35,602 bases of DNA from Gemmatimonadales bacterium (lineage in GTDB: Bacteria > Gemmatimonadota > Gemmatimonadetes > Palauibacterales > Palauibacteraceae): contig VXOJ01000025.1 in the NCBI GenBank assembly GCA_009840115.1, positions 1-35,602 on the forward strand, read 5' to 3'. Position 1 is the first letter of the stretch, and each line of letters starts with the position of its first letter. Made by a program: the position numbers and the translations under genes. Below are positions 1-9,000 of the stretch, in pieces. Below the pieces are notes generated by a model. It was not told the DNA's origin. It was given only the letters and a program-made list of their open reading frames with translations, and did no database searches.

Positions 1-1073
1 CCGACCAGCCCCGCCGCGAGGTGCGCGGTCAGGGCCGCGCCGTAACCCGCGATCACGAACGCCCCCCGCACGAGCCAACTCTTCATGTGGGGTCTCGTGA
101 AGATGAGCAGGAAGCGCTTCGGGTGCTCCAGGTCCCAGATCAGCAGCCCGCCGGTGAGCGCGAGCGCGGCGAGACCGAGGAGCGGCGTGAGGGTGAGCCA
201 GGTCCCGCCCTGCCACGCGAGCCCGCCCAGCAGGCAGAGGAGGAGCGCGGCGAGGTACACGCCGGCGGAGACCCCCTTGGTGAGCGTGTACAGGCTCACC
301 CGCCAGTCCCACGGCGCGGTGTGCGACACGTCGTAGGAGAGGATTGCGGCGGCCGAGGAGTTCGGGCCGTGCCGCCCGTCCGTGCCCATTGCGTGCGGCT
401 GGCCCGAGCCGACCTCGTGCGGGCCCTCGGGCTGCTCGCTCCACATGTACAGTCCACCCCCGGGACGGACCGCGGCGAGCGGATCAAGCGTCGCCTGGTG
501 CGCCCCCTTGTAGAACAGCTTCGGGTGGGTCTCCTTCTCCGGCCGCCGGACGCTCACCGGGTCGCGCCCGACGTACTGCGAGACCTTCGATTCCGGGTCG
601 TCGAGGTCGCCGACGATGATCGCCTCCGTCGGGCACACCGTGACGCAGGCCGGCTCCAGCCCCATGTCGATGCGGTGCGCGCAGAAGTTGCACTTCTCCG
701 CGGAGTGGTCGTCGGGGTTGATGAAGATCGCGTCATAGGGGCAGGCGGCGATGCACGCCTTGCAGCCGATGCAGATCGACTTGTCGAAGTCCACGATCCC
801 GTCGGGGCGGCGGAACATGGCCCGGGTGGGGCACGCGGTCGTGCACGGCGCGTCGTCGCACTGGTTGCAGCGCGTGACCTGGAAAGCGCGTCGCGCGGCC
901 GGGAAGGTCCCCACGTCGGCGTACTTCACGTAGGTGCGCGTGACGCCGAGGGGGACCTCGTTCTCCGACTTGCAGGCCGTCGTGCAGGCGTGGCAGCCGA
1001 TACAGCGGGTGTGGTCGATGACCTTTGCCCAGCGGCCGGTCGGGCTGCCGCCGTTCGCGGCGGAGTCTGGCAT
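1..1073 (-). CDS. Four-cluster 4Fe-4S ferredoxin fused to NrfD-type membrane subunit (5' part; runs off left edge)
   Basis: This is the electron-transfer and membrane-anchor part of a DMSO reductase/polysulfide reductase-type respiratory complex. From the ATG at 1073 (GGGGAG Shine-Dalgarno about 6 bases upstream) the frame stays open to base 1, so the 3' end is missing. Four cysteine quartets bind four cubane clusters: C24/27/30/34, C69/72/77/81, C101/104/107/111 and C128/131/143/147, the DmsB/NrfC/PsrB arrangement. After a Gly/Pro-rich linker, residues from about 250 begin a hydrophobic NrfD-like domain with at least three membrane segments before the window ends. In most relatives the ferredoxin and NrfD subunits are separate proteins; here they are one chain. 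No molybdopterin catalytic subunit lies in the window, so the substrate cannot be named. The hydratase gene upstream on the same strand is 149 bases away and looks unrelated. Confidence 0.85.
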   Translation of the reverse strand, partial: MPDSAANGGSPTGRWAKVIDHTRCIGCHACTTACKSENEVPLGVTRTYVKYADVGTFPAARRAFQVTRCNQCDDAPCTTACPTRAMFRRPDGIVDFDKSICIGCKACIAACPYDAIFINPDDHSAEKCNFCAHRIDMGLEPACVTVCPTEAIIVGDLDDPESKVSQYVGRDPVSVRRPEKETHPKLFYKGAHQATLDPLAAVRPGGGLYMWSEQPEGPHEVGSGQPHAMGTDGRHGPNSSAAAILSYDVSHTAPWDWRVSLYTLTKGVSAGVYLAALLLCLLGGLAWQGGTWLTLTPLLGLAALALTGGLLIWDLEHPKRFLLIFTRPHMKSWLVRGAFVIAGYGAALTAHLAAGLV

Positions 1074-1208
1074 GCCTGCTCCCCGTGAGAGGGTCGGTGC
1101 GGTCGCGGCCTCGCGCTCGCGCGGGCCGGCGGTCTCCGGTCACATGGCGCTGCCGGCAGGCCTATGTTCCACCGTCGCGCCGGACCGGGCAAGCCCGTTC
1201 CATCGGTC

Positions 1209-1232
1209 GGTCCGTCGGCCCGTCAGTCCGTC
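1209..1232. repeat. Three 8-bp tandem units across the hydratase stop codon
   Basis: Three consecutive 8-base units (GGTCCGTC, GGCCCGTC, AGTCCGTC), each differing by one base, run from the gap into the last codon and stop (1223-1225) of the hydratase gene. Replication slippage is a likely origin. No regulatory role is evident. Confidence 0.4.
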
Positions 1233-2089
1233 AGCACCATCGTGAGGCCCGGGAGGTCCATGCCCTTCGCCTCCACCCGCCACGTCTCGCCGGGGGAAAG
1301 CGGCTCGAGCGGGGTCATCGTCCCCGTGCTCACGACCAAGCCGTGTTCCGGGATCCCGGCATCGGAGAAGCGAGGCCACAGCCGCGGCACGACCTCCAGC
1401 GCCTCGAGCGGATGCCCGAGGACATCGCTTCCCCGGCCGCGCGCCACGAGTGTCTCGTTACGCAGGAGCCGCACCTCGAGCCGGTCGAGGCGGGCCACCC
1501 GTTCGTCGAAGTCCGGCACCTCCCGGTTGACCGGCCGGCCGACGATGAGCGCGCCGTGCAGCCCGAAGTCGGCCACCGAATCCGCCGGCGTGAGATGCCA
1601 GTCCGGATAGTGACAGTCGACGATCTCGAATCCGAGCGAGACCCAGCTCGGCCGGCCGGCGCCGGGAGCGTCACCGTTGGGAGCGTCACCTTCGGGCTCG
1701 ATGCCGAAGACGACCTCCACTTCAATCATCGGGGCGCGGAACTTCGCCAGGGAGACCTCTGCCTCCGGTCTCGCCAGGCGCAGCGTGCGCGCGTAGATGG
1801 GGGCGAGGATCGGCTCGTCGAGCCCGAATCGCGGCCAGATCTCCCGGTTCGTGAACCCGACCTTGCAGCCCAGCAGACCGTATCCCTGTTCCTGAAGGCT
1901 GCGGTCCAGCGCGGCCCCGACGCGATAGGCCCGCTCGAGACCGAACTCCCCGGTGCGCTGCGTCGGCGGCCGGACCGTTTCGCGCCGGTCGCGGGCGGCA
2001 AGCAGGTCCCGGGCGAGATCCGCCTCGAACGCGTCCGCGGCGGCGGCGGTGTCGGTCGTGGCATCGGCCACAGCGTCGGCTTCGGTCAT
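1223..2089 (-). CDS. 2-keto-4-pentenoate hydratase / fumarylacetoacetate hydrolase-family protein
   Basis: This 288-residue protein resembles the MhpD/HpaH/DmpE hydratases, which add water to 2-hydroxypenta-2,4-dienoates in meta-cleavage pathways using a divalent metal. Supporting stretches are 'GYGLLGCKVGFTN' near residue 70 and 'APMIEVEVVFGI' near 120, whose glutamates match the metal-binding pair of the family, followed by 'SLGFEIVDCHY' and a C-terminal 'STGTM' segment. It is about 25 residues longer than typical members because of an Ala/Asp-rich N-terminus and a GDAP-repeat loop. The ATG at 2089 follows CCGGAG by about 6 bases. The frame remains open far upstream, antisense to the aldehyde dehydrogenase, but the similarity begins here. 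The divergent aldehyde dehydrogenase 108 bases away would fit aromatic or ketoacid catabolism. The true substrate cannot be read from the sequence. Confidence 0.82.
   Translation of the reverse strand: MTEADAVADATTDTAAAADAFEADLARDLLAARDRRETVRPPTQRTGEFGLERAYRVGAALDRSLQEQGYGLLGCKVGFTNREIWPRFGLDEPILAPIYARTLRLARPEAEVSLAKFRAPMIEVEVVFGIEPEGDAPNGDAPGAGRPSWVSLGFEIVDCHYPDWHLTPADSVADFGLHGALIVGRPVNREVPDFDERVARLDRLEVRLLRNETLVARGRGSDVLGHPLEALEVVPRLWPRFSDAGIPEHGLVVSTGTMTPLEPLSPGETWRVEAKGMDLPGLTMVLTD
1666..1695. repeat. 15-bp in-frame tandem duplication in the hydratase gene
   Basis: Two adjacent 15-base units (GAGCGTCACCGTTGG and GAGCGTCACCTTCGG) lie in frame and give the peptide pattern GDAPN-GDAPG in a surface-loop position next to the metal-binding strand. 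Confidence 0.55.
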
Positions 2090-2197
2090 GTACGGCTCCG
2101 GGGCAGGTCCGGCCGGGGCTTGCGGGTCGCGCGCCGAAACCGGACGATTTCGCTTGTCAGGCCGTGCCAATGGTAACGTCTCGTGAGAGAGAACGAG

Positions 2198-3565
2198 ATG
2201 CCTTTCGAGAGCATAGACCCGACCACGGAAGAACGGCTCGCGTCGTTCCCCGCCCTCGATGCGGACGGGATCGGCGAGGCGCTGGAACGGGCCCGCGCGG
2301 GGTTCGAGGTGTGGCGGCGGGTGCCGGTTGCCGAGAGGGCCGAACGCCTCCTCGCGCTGGCGGAACTCGTCGAGCGGGGCAAGGCCGCCTACGGCCTGCT
2401 GATGACGCGCGAGATGGGCAAGCCGCTCGCCAGCGCGGTCGCCGAGGCGGAGAAGTGCGCCTGGGTGTGCCGGTACTACGCCGAGCACGGGCCCGCCCAC
2501 CTGGCGCCCGAGCGCTTCGAGTCCACCGGCACGCACTGCTGGGTCGAGTACCATCCCCTGGGCGCGGTGCTCGGGATCATGCCGTGGAACTTCCCGTTCT
2601 GGCAGGCCATGCGCTCGGCCATGCCGACGGTGCTGGCGGGCAACGCCTTCCTGCTCAAGCACTCGCCCAACGTGCCGCAGTGCGCGGTCGCGCTCGAGGG
2701 ACTGTTCTCGCGCGCCGGATTCCCGGAGGGCGTATTCCAGAACGTCTTCGTCGAGGTCGAGGACATCCCGGGCGTGCTCGACGACCCGACCGTGCAGGCC
2801 GCCTCGCTCACGGGCTCCGTCGCGGCCGGCTCCGCGCTCGCGGCCGAGGCGGGACGCCGTATCAAGACGACGGTGCTCGAACTCGGCGGCAGCGATCCCT
2901 TCATCGTCATGGAGAGCGCGGACCTCGACCGGGCCGTCGCGACCGCCGTCGATGCCCGCATGTGGAACAACGGCCAGTCGTGCATCGCCGCCAAGCGGAT
3001 GCTGGTCCAGCGTTCGATCGTCGACGAGTTCACCGCGCGGCTCGTCGAACGCGTGGCGGCGCTTCAGGTCGGCGACCCGAGGGAGTCCGAGGTCGAAATC
3101 GGACCGCTGGCCCGCCGCGACCTGAGGGACCACGTTGCGGAGCAGGTGGAGGCCACCGTGGCCGCCGGCGCCCGCGTGGCCACGGGCGGGCGCGTCCCCG
3201 ACCGGCCCGGATGGTTCTACGAACCCACCGTGCTCACCGACGTCCCGGACGGATCCCCGGCCACGGATGACGAGATCTTCGGCCCGGTGGCCAGCGTGTT
3301 CCCGGTCGCCGACATGAACGAGGCCATCGAGCGCGCCAACGCCACGGAGTTCGGCCTCTGCTCCGCCATCTGGACGAACGATGCCGAGGAACGGGCCCGC
3401 GCCGTCCGCGACCTGGAGGCCGGCGGCGTCTTCATCAACGGGATGTCCGCTTCAGATCCCCGCGTCCCCTTCGGCGGCGTCAAACGCTCAGGCTATGGGC
3501 GGGAACTCGGCCCCCACGCGATCCGCGAGTTCGTGAACGTGAAGACGGTGTGGGTCGGCGACTGA
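2198..3565 (+). CDS. NAD(P)-dependent aldehyde dehydrogenase, succinate-semialdehyde dehydrogenase-like
   Basis: A complete ALDH-superfamily enzyme of 455 residues that oxidises an aldehyde to the acid. The catalytic set is visible: Asn131 in 'PWNFPFW', Glu228 in 'LELGGSDPF', nucleophile Cys262 in 'NNGQSCIAAKRM', and 'EIFGPV' near the C-terminus. The order and 'GGSDPF' wording resemble the Sad/GabD1 succinate-semialdehyde dehydrogenase group. The ATG at 2198 was preferred because a purine-rich GAGAGAGAACGAG lies directly upstream; an in-frame GTG at 2183 lacks a Shine-Dalgarno. The gene is divergent from the hydratase and convergent with swfB, 38 bases apart. A role in oxidising the aldehyde released by SwfB is conceivable but only inferred from position. 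Confidence 0.9.
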   Translation: MPFESIDPTTEERLASFPALDADGIGEALERARAGFEVWRRVPVAERAERLLALAELVERGKAAYGLLMTREMGKPLASAVAEAEKCAWVCRYYAEHGPAHLAPERFESTGTHCWVEYHPLGAVLGIMPWNFPFWQAMRSAMPTVLAGNAFLLKHSPNVPQCAVALEGLFSRAGFPEGVFQNVFVEVEDIPGVLDDPTVQAASLTGSVAAGSALAAEAGRRIKTTVLELGGSDPFIVMESADLDRAVATAVDARMWNNGQSCIAAKRMLVQRSIVDEFTARLVERVAALQVGDPRESEVEIGPLARRDLRDHVAEQVEATVAAGARVATGGRVPDRPGWFYEPTVLTDVPDGSPATDDEIFGPVASVFPVADMNEAIERANATEFGLCSAIWTNDAEERARAVRDLEAGGVFINGMSASDPRVPFGGVKRSGYGRELGPHAIREFVNVKTVWVGD

Positions 3566-3566
3566 C

Positions 3567-3597
3567 TTGCCGGGCCGTGGCAAACCCCGCGTCGGGG
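3567..3597. terminator. Two small stem-loops between convergent genes, possible shared terminator
   Basis: Between the aldehyde dehydrogenase stop and the swfB stop lie TTGCC(7-base loop)GGCAA at 3567-3583 and CCCCG(CGT)CGGGG at 3585-3597. Both arms are perfect and GC-rich. There is no clear U-tract on either strand, so intrinsic termination is uncertain. Confidence 0.35.
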
Positions 3598-3603
3598 CGG
3601 AGG

Positions 3604-6090
3604 CTAGGGTGACTCCCGGACCCCCCTCTCGGAGACGAACGCGAGATAGCGCGCGAACGCGTCGTCGATCATCTCGCGCGTCAGCCCGTAGTCCGCGATG
3701 TCGTATCGATGGCGCTTCTCGTGGCGTCGCCTCTCCTCCTGCTCGGTCTGCCAGGCGTCCATCGCCTCGACGGCTTCGGGCTCGAGCGTCCAGCCAAAGT
3801 GCTCGTAGACGCGACCCACGACCGCCAGCGGGTCCCGGATCAGGTCGTAGTAGCTGACGTCGATCCAGCGCGGCTCGAGTTCCGGGTGGCGCATCCTGAA
3901 ATCCACGCCCCTCTCCATGATGCGCTTCATGAAGGCGAGTTGCTCGACCCCCATTTCATCGGCCGGCTGGGGCTCGCTGGAGAGCTCGCGAACCTTCCCC
4001 ACCAGGCTGCACCACGAGCCCATGAACTGCTCGGGCTCCCGGTGCGTCTGGATGAAGAGCGCATCCGGATACATCTCGACGAGACTCTCCATTTCCAGCA
4101 GGTGATAGGGCATCTTGAAGAGCCATTGCCCGGGAGAATCCGGCCACCGCTGCGCACGCTGGAACGTGTAGTGCTGCATGACGCGGCGGTGGAAGCCGTA
4201 GGCGTCCCGGCAGCCGTGCTCGCTGAGCCAGTCCTCGTACTCCGGAACCCGATACCGGGTGGTGGGCGTCCACGCCGAGAATGTCATCCGGAGGATCGGA
4301 AAATCCTCTTCCGGTTCGTCGATGTCGATGTGGTGGATGCCCTTGAAGGCCTCGACGACTCCCGAGGCGCCGAGCGCGTCCGCGGCGAAGGCGCGGCGGG
4401 GGTCGTCGCGGAAGTGTTCGATGCCGGCATAGTCGCCGCCGGAAAGCACGGGCTCCACGTACTCGTAGCTGCGCAGCGTCCAGAAACGGGGATCGCGGGC
4501 CATGAGCCGGTGGAGGTAGGTGGTGCCGGTCCGGTTGATTCCCACGATGAAGACCGGCCGGACGATTTTCTGTTCATCGATCTCGGGAAAGCGCCGGCGC
4601 TCGCGCGCGAGAGCCGCGCCGTTTCGGAGGAGTCGGCAGAAATCGTACACGACGAAGCTGGTCATGTCGTCGCGCATGCGGGCCGGCGGCGCCTTGACGG
4701 CGCGCACCAGGCGGCGGAGCCCGTCGAGCAACCAGTCGGGATAGACGCGCTCGAATGGCACTCCGGCCTCTGCCGCATAGTCTCTCGCCTGGGCGACCAG
4801 GCGATCGTACTCCAGCCGTCCGTCGGGAGGGGTCGGATACGGCCAGCGCTCACCCTGGCGCCGAACCCACCGGTAGTGTCGCACATGCTTGGTGAGCGGC
4901 CCGGGCCACTCGATGGGGCGCGGACAATCCTCCCGCATCGCGCGGTCCGATATCGGAATCTCGGTCCTGATCCTCCCGCCGCGGAACCAGTAGCTCGAGA
5001 AGTGATCGAGCAGGGCCCAATGTCCGGACAGGGGAGATGCCTTGCCGCGCACCCGGCAGGCCCGCTTGAAGGTCTCGTACGGGACTTCGGGATAGTGCCA
5101 CCCGAACTCGTCCAGCGTGAAGTGCCGCTCGGCCGGGCGCCTGTCGGCAAAATGATAGATGGCGTGACGCCGTCCGGGATTCAGCGAAATGTCGCGCCAG
5201 ATGGCCGTCTGGGCGTCGACCGCCTCGTGTGCACTCTGAAAGACGAACCCGGCGGGAATCATGCGGACGTCGGTGATGGCCGAGAAGAGGCGCATCGTGA
5301 TGTCGCCGGGCTGGGCAAAGCCAGCGGAGGTCAGGCAGCTCTGCGGCAACCGGAACACGCCCACGGGAAGGCCTGCCCGATGGGCAAACAGGACCGCCTG
5401 CTCGGAAACCAGCTTGCTCCACGGATACCCGAGCAGGCCCAGCGGAAAATGCCTCTTCATGGCCTGGAGATCCGGTTGCATCTGGTGCTCGATGCGGCTG
5501 TCTTCGTATTCCTTGGCGAAGCCGCAGAAATACTCGGGGAAGATGCCGAGCGTCGAGGCGTAGAACAGGTGCTTGAGGCGGGTCTGGAGACAGAGTTCGA
5601 GCACGTTCCGGATCGCGAACGTATTGACCCGGCGCACCGCAGCATAGGACGAAGCGAGGGTCAGCGACGCGGCAAGATGGTGAACCGCGTCGACCTGCCC
5701 GCAGAGAAGGGAGAAGTCGTCCTCCGCCAGTCCGAACCGGGCCTGCGCGATGTCGCCCGGGTGTACGCGGATCCGCGCCGCGAAGGCGTCGTCCCAGACC
5801 TCGGCCTCCTCCATGCCCGCGCGCAACCGTTCGAGCCCCGAATCGATGTCTGGCGCCCGCACGATGCAGTGAACGATCGTGCCGGCGTCGTGTTCGAGCA
5901 GGTCCCGCACGAGAAAGCGGCCGATGAAGCCTGTCCCCCCGGTTACGAGAACTTCGCGGACCTCGTCGGCGGGAACCGCGGGATCCGGCATCCCGCCGGA
6001 AACGCAGGAGCGGACGAACCTGCGCAGCGTGTCGAAATCCCTCTGACAATCGGGCGGCAGGGCACCGCGCAGAGGTGCCGCGGAACTCAA
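3604..6090 (-). CDS. swfB: SwfB: thioester reductase fused to PAPS-dependent sulfotransferase
   Basis: Predicted to release the SwfA chain reductively and then sulfate it. The N-terminal half is an extended SDR thioester reductase with the NAD(P)H loop 'VTGGTGFIG' (residues 49-57) and catalytic Tyr222/Lys226 ('YPWSK'). The C-terminal half is a sulfotransferase with a 5'-phosphosulfate loop 'GINRTGTT' (517-524), Lys659 in 'FKMPYH', and Arg684/Ser692 for the 3'-phosphate. All key residues are present. The proposed start is a TTG at 6090 whose last bases form the swfA stop (TTGA overlap), giving 828 residues; an ATG at 5991 (795 residues) is the alternative and no strong Shine-Dalgarno decides. 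Domain order matches SwfB as I recall it from the Plakortis swf clusters. The product, presumably an alkyl sulfate, is inferred. Confidence 0.85.
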   Translation of the reverse strand: MSSAAPLRGALPPDCQRDFDTLRRFVRSCVSGGMPDPAVPADEVREVLVTGGTGFIGRFLVRDLLEHDAGTIVHCIVRAPDIDSGLERLRAGMEEAEVWDDAFAARIRVHPGDIAQARFGLAEDDFSLLCGQVDAVHHLAASLTLASSYAAVRRVNTFAIRNVLELCLQTRLKHLFYASTLGIFPEYFCGFAKEYEDSRIEHQMQPDLQAMKRHFPLGLLGYPWSKLVSEQAVLFAHRAGLPVGVFRLPQSCLTSAGFAQPGDITMRLFSAITDVRMIPAGFVFQSAHEAVDAQTAIWRDISLNPGRRHAIYHFADRRPAERHFTLDEFGWHYPEVPYETFKRACRVRGKASPLSGHWALLDHFSSYWFRGGRIRTEIPISDRAMREDCPRPIEWPGPLTKHVRHYRWVRRQGERWPYPTPPDGRLEYDRLVAQARDYAAEAGVPFERVYPDWLLDGLRRLVRAVKAPPARMRDDMTSFVVYDFCRLLRNGAALARERRRFPEIDEQKIVRPVFIVGINRTGTTYLHRLMARDPRFWTLRSYEYVEPVLSGGDYAGIEHFRDDPRRAFAADALGASGVVEAFKGIHHIDIDEPEEDFPILRMTFSAWTPTTRYRVPEYEDWLSEHGCRDAYGFHRRVMQHYTFQRAQRWPDSPGQWLFKMPYHLLEMESLVEMYPDALFIQTHREPEQFMGSWCSLVGKVRELSSEPQPADEMGVEQLAFMKRIMERGVDFRMRHPELEPRWIDVSYYDLIRDPLAVVGRVYEHFGWTLEPEAVEAMDAWQTEQEERRRHEKRHRYDIADYGLTREMIDDAFARYLAFVSERGVRESP

Positions 6091-9000
6091 GTCCCGACGC
6101 CGTTTGGGAAGTAGGCTTCCGGCGCATTGGCAAAGATCGAGCGGCGGCGGACGCGCTGCGTGAAATCGCGCGCCGTATCGGTGGTCCGCTCGGTTTCCAC
6201 CTCCGGCTGCGCTTCGCCGTCGGATCGCTCGCCGTGGACGATGGCCTGCGCGAGAGAGAGCGTGGAGGCCGTGGTCATCAGTTCGAGCGCGCTGACCTGG
6301 TGGTTGAACTGCATCTGGATGAACGCCCCGAGTTCGGCCACCGAGATCGAGGTGAGGCCGAAGCTCGCGAGCGGCTCCTCCACGCCACCCTCCGTGTGGC
6401 CGCACAGCTCTGCCACCTTGGCGGAAATCTGCGCCGCAACGCCGTCCAGCGTCAGCTGGGATTCGACGTCGGCCGCGAAGCCGTCCTGGTTTCTGATGAG
6501 CCGCCCGTTACGGGTGTAGTCGGGCGAATCGACGTTCCACGGCGCGCGGGTGAAGAGGGCCGTCACGAGATGGTCCGCTTCACGCATGGTCCTCATCGCG
6601 TAGTCCAGGTTGGCCACGGCGAAGTTGCTGCTGACCGGAGACATGCCGGTGGCCCTCAGCACGCGCATGACGTGAAGGTTGCGCGAGGCCATCCCCACTT
6701 CCGCGACGGCGGCGAGATTGTAGGCGAGCGCGGGCAACCCGCGGCGGCGCCGACAGGCAGCCAGTCCGTCCAGGAAGGCGCTCGCGGCGCTGTAGTTGAT
6801 CTGCCCCGCGTTGCCGAACGTCGAAGCGACCGACGAGAACAGCACGAAATGGTCGAGCGGACATTCGGCGGTGGCGCGGTGGAGGTTGAGCGCGCCACGA
6901 GCCTTCGGAGCGAACACCGTGTCGAGCGACTCCGGCGTCACGTCGACCAGGATGCGGTCTTCCAAGGTCCCGGCGAGGTGGAACACGCCTTTCAGCGGTC
7001 GCTCCATCCCGGTGACGCACCGCCGTACGTCTTCCTCGCTCTGAACGTCACCCTGGACGATGTCGAGTTCACACGGCTCGCTCAGCTTCCACAGGGCGCT
7101 CGAGCGACGCACCCACTCCGCCGTCCGGCGACGCTCCGGGTCACGGTCCAGAAGGGTGAGGTGTCGCGCTCCGGCGGCGACCAGGTAGGGGAGCAGGCGG
7201 AGACCGAAACCGCCCAGGCCGCCGGTGACGAGGTACGTGGCCTCCGGGTCGAGGAACGGTCGGAAGTCGGCGACCGGAAAGCCGGGATCGCGCGGCTCCG
7301 GCGGCGCGGTCAGGACCAGCTTCCCCTCGTGCTCGCCCTTCGTCATGAGGCGCAGCGCCTTGTCGTAGTCGGCATACGGGAAGACCGTGAGCGGCAGGGG
7401 CGGCACCGCGCCCTGATCGAGGAGGTCGAGGCAGGCCCGCGACAGTTCGTGGGACAGGAACGGGTCGTCGAGCAGCAGGCGGTCGACGTCGATCGCGGCG
7501 AAGCGAAGGTTCTTTCGGAACACGCGCAGGCTGAGCGCGTTGTCCGCGTAGACATCGACCTTGCCGATCTCGCAATGCCAGCCCGCGGGCCGCAGGGCTT
7601 CGAGGCAGAGGGCGATGTGGCGTCCGGCCAACGAGTTCAGCACGACGTCGACGCCCTCGCCGCCGGTGGCTTCCATGAGGTCGTCGTACCAGTCGTGGCT
7701 GTGGGAATCGAACGCGCCCAGGACCCCGAGTTCCAGGAGCCGATCCCGCTTGCTCTCGCTGCCGGCGGTCGCGTAGATGTCGGCCCCGACGTGTTTGGCG
7801 AGGGCGATCGCGGCCTGTCCGACGCCGCCCATGGCGGAGTGGATGAGCACCCGCTGCCCCTTCCGAAGGCGGGCGAGGTGGACGAGCGAGTAGTACGCGG
7901 TCACGTAGACCGAAAGCGACGCGGCCGCGTCCTCCAGGCTGATCCCGGCCGGCTTGCGGAAGACCTTGTACTGGTCGACCACGACCCGGTTGGCGATGCA
8001 GCCCCCCTTGATGAACGCCACCTCGTCGCCGACGCCGATCCGCTCCACCCCGCGACCGACCCGCCGCACCACGCCGCTCGCCTCGATGCCCACCTCGTGC
8101 CCGAGCCCCGAGCGCTCGTAGGCCAGCGCCGGCAGCAGCCCGAGGGTGACCATGATGTCCCGGAAGTTCAGGGCGGCCGCGGCGACCTCGATCTCCACCT
8201 CATCCGGACCCGGAGGGGGAAGCTCGCAGGTCTTCATCTGCAACCCGCTCACCTGGCCCGGATTGTCCAGACGCAGCCGGTAGGCCGGGTCTTCGCCCGC
8301 GGGCACGACCGGGAAACGGTCCCGGATGCTGACGATGCGCGGCGCCCACAGGCGCTGTTCCCGGATCGCCAGTTCGCGCTCCCGAAGATCGCACCCGTCG
8401 AGGCGGGCCAGCGTCTCCAGGTCGGACGGTTCGTGCATGTCCACGAGGCGAAGATCGAGGGTTGTCCCCTCGCCCATCAGCTCCAGCGCGATGCTTCGGA
8501 TCGCGCCCCACAGCGCGCTGCCGCGGGGATCGTCCACCTCGAAGGCGGCGTCGCGGGTCACCACCGTGAGGCGGCAGGGGCGGCTGGCGTACTCGATGCG
8601 GTACGAAATCAGGGCCTGTAGAAAGGCGATCAGGCGCGACGCCGCGCGTTCGCCGGTGGGATCCTCCGGATCGCTGCCGCAGAAGAACTCGATCGACTCC
8701 AGGTCGGCCGCTCCGGGCCAGGTCTCCAGCGACTCGAAGTCGCCCGCCGCAAGCACCGTGTCCGGCACCCGGTGGGTCTCGGACGGATCGAAGCGCGCGG
8801 CCCATGCGGAGGCCTCGGTGTCGCCCTCGCCGAGCACCCACCGCTGGCCGGGGGTCCGCGTCGGAGAGGTGAAGTCGGCGCGTTCGTGTGGGGCCTGGAG
8901 GAGGGTGGAACGCTCCGCGGCTCGAAGCGTGGTCCACCCGGGCCCGGCGTCGATCACATCACCCTCATCGTGCGCGACGAGCGCGAGGCCGCCGGGGACC

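Noticed and set aside
2090..3133. N-terminal extension of the hydratase frame to about 636 residues
   Set aside because: The extension is antisense to the aldehyde dehydrogenase, shows no family similarity, and a good Shine-Dalgarno and ATG exist at 2089.
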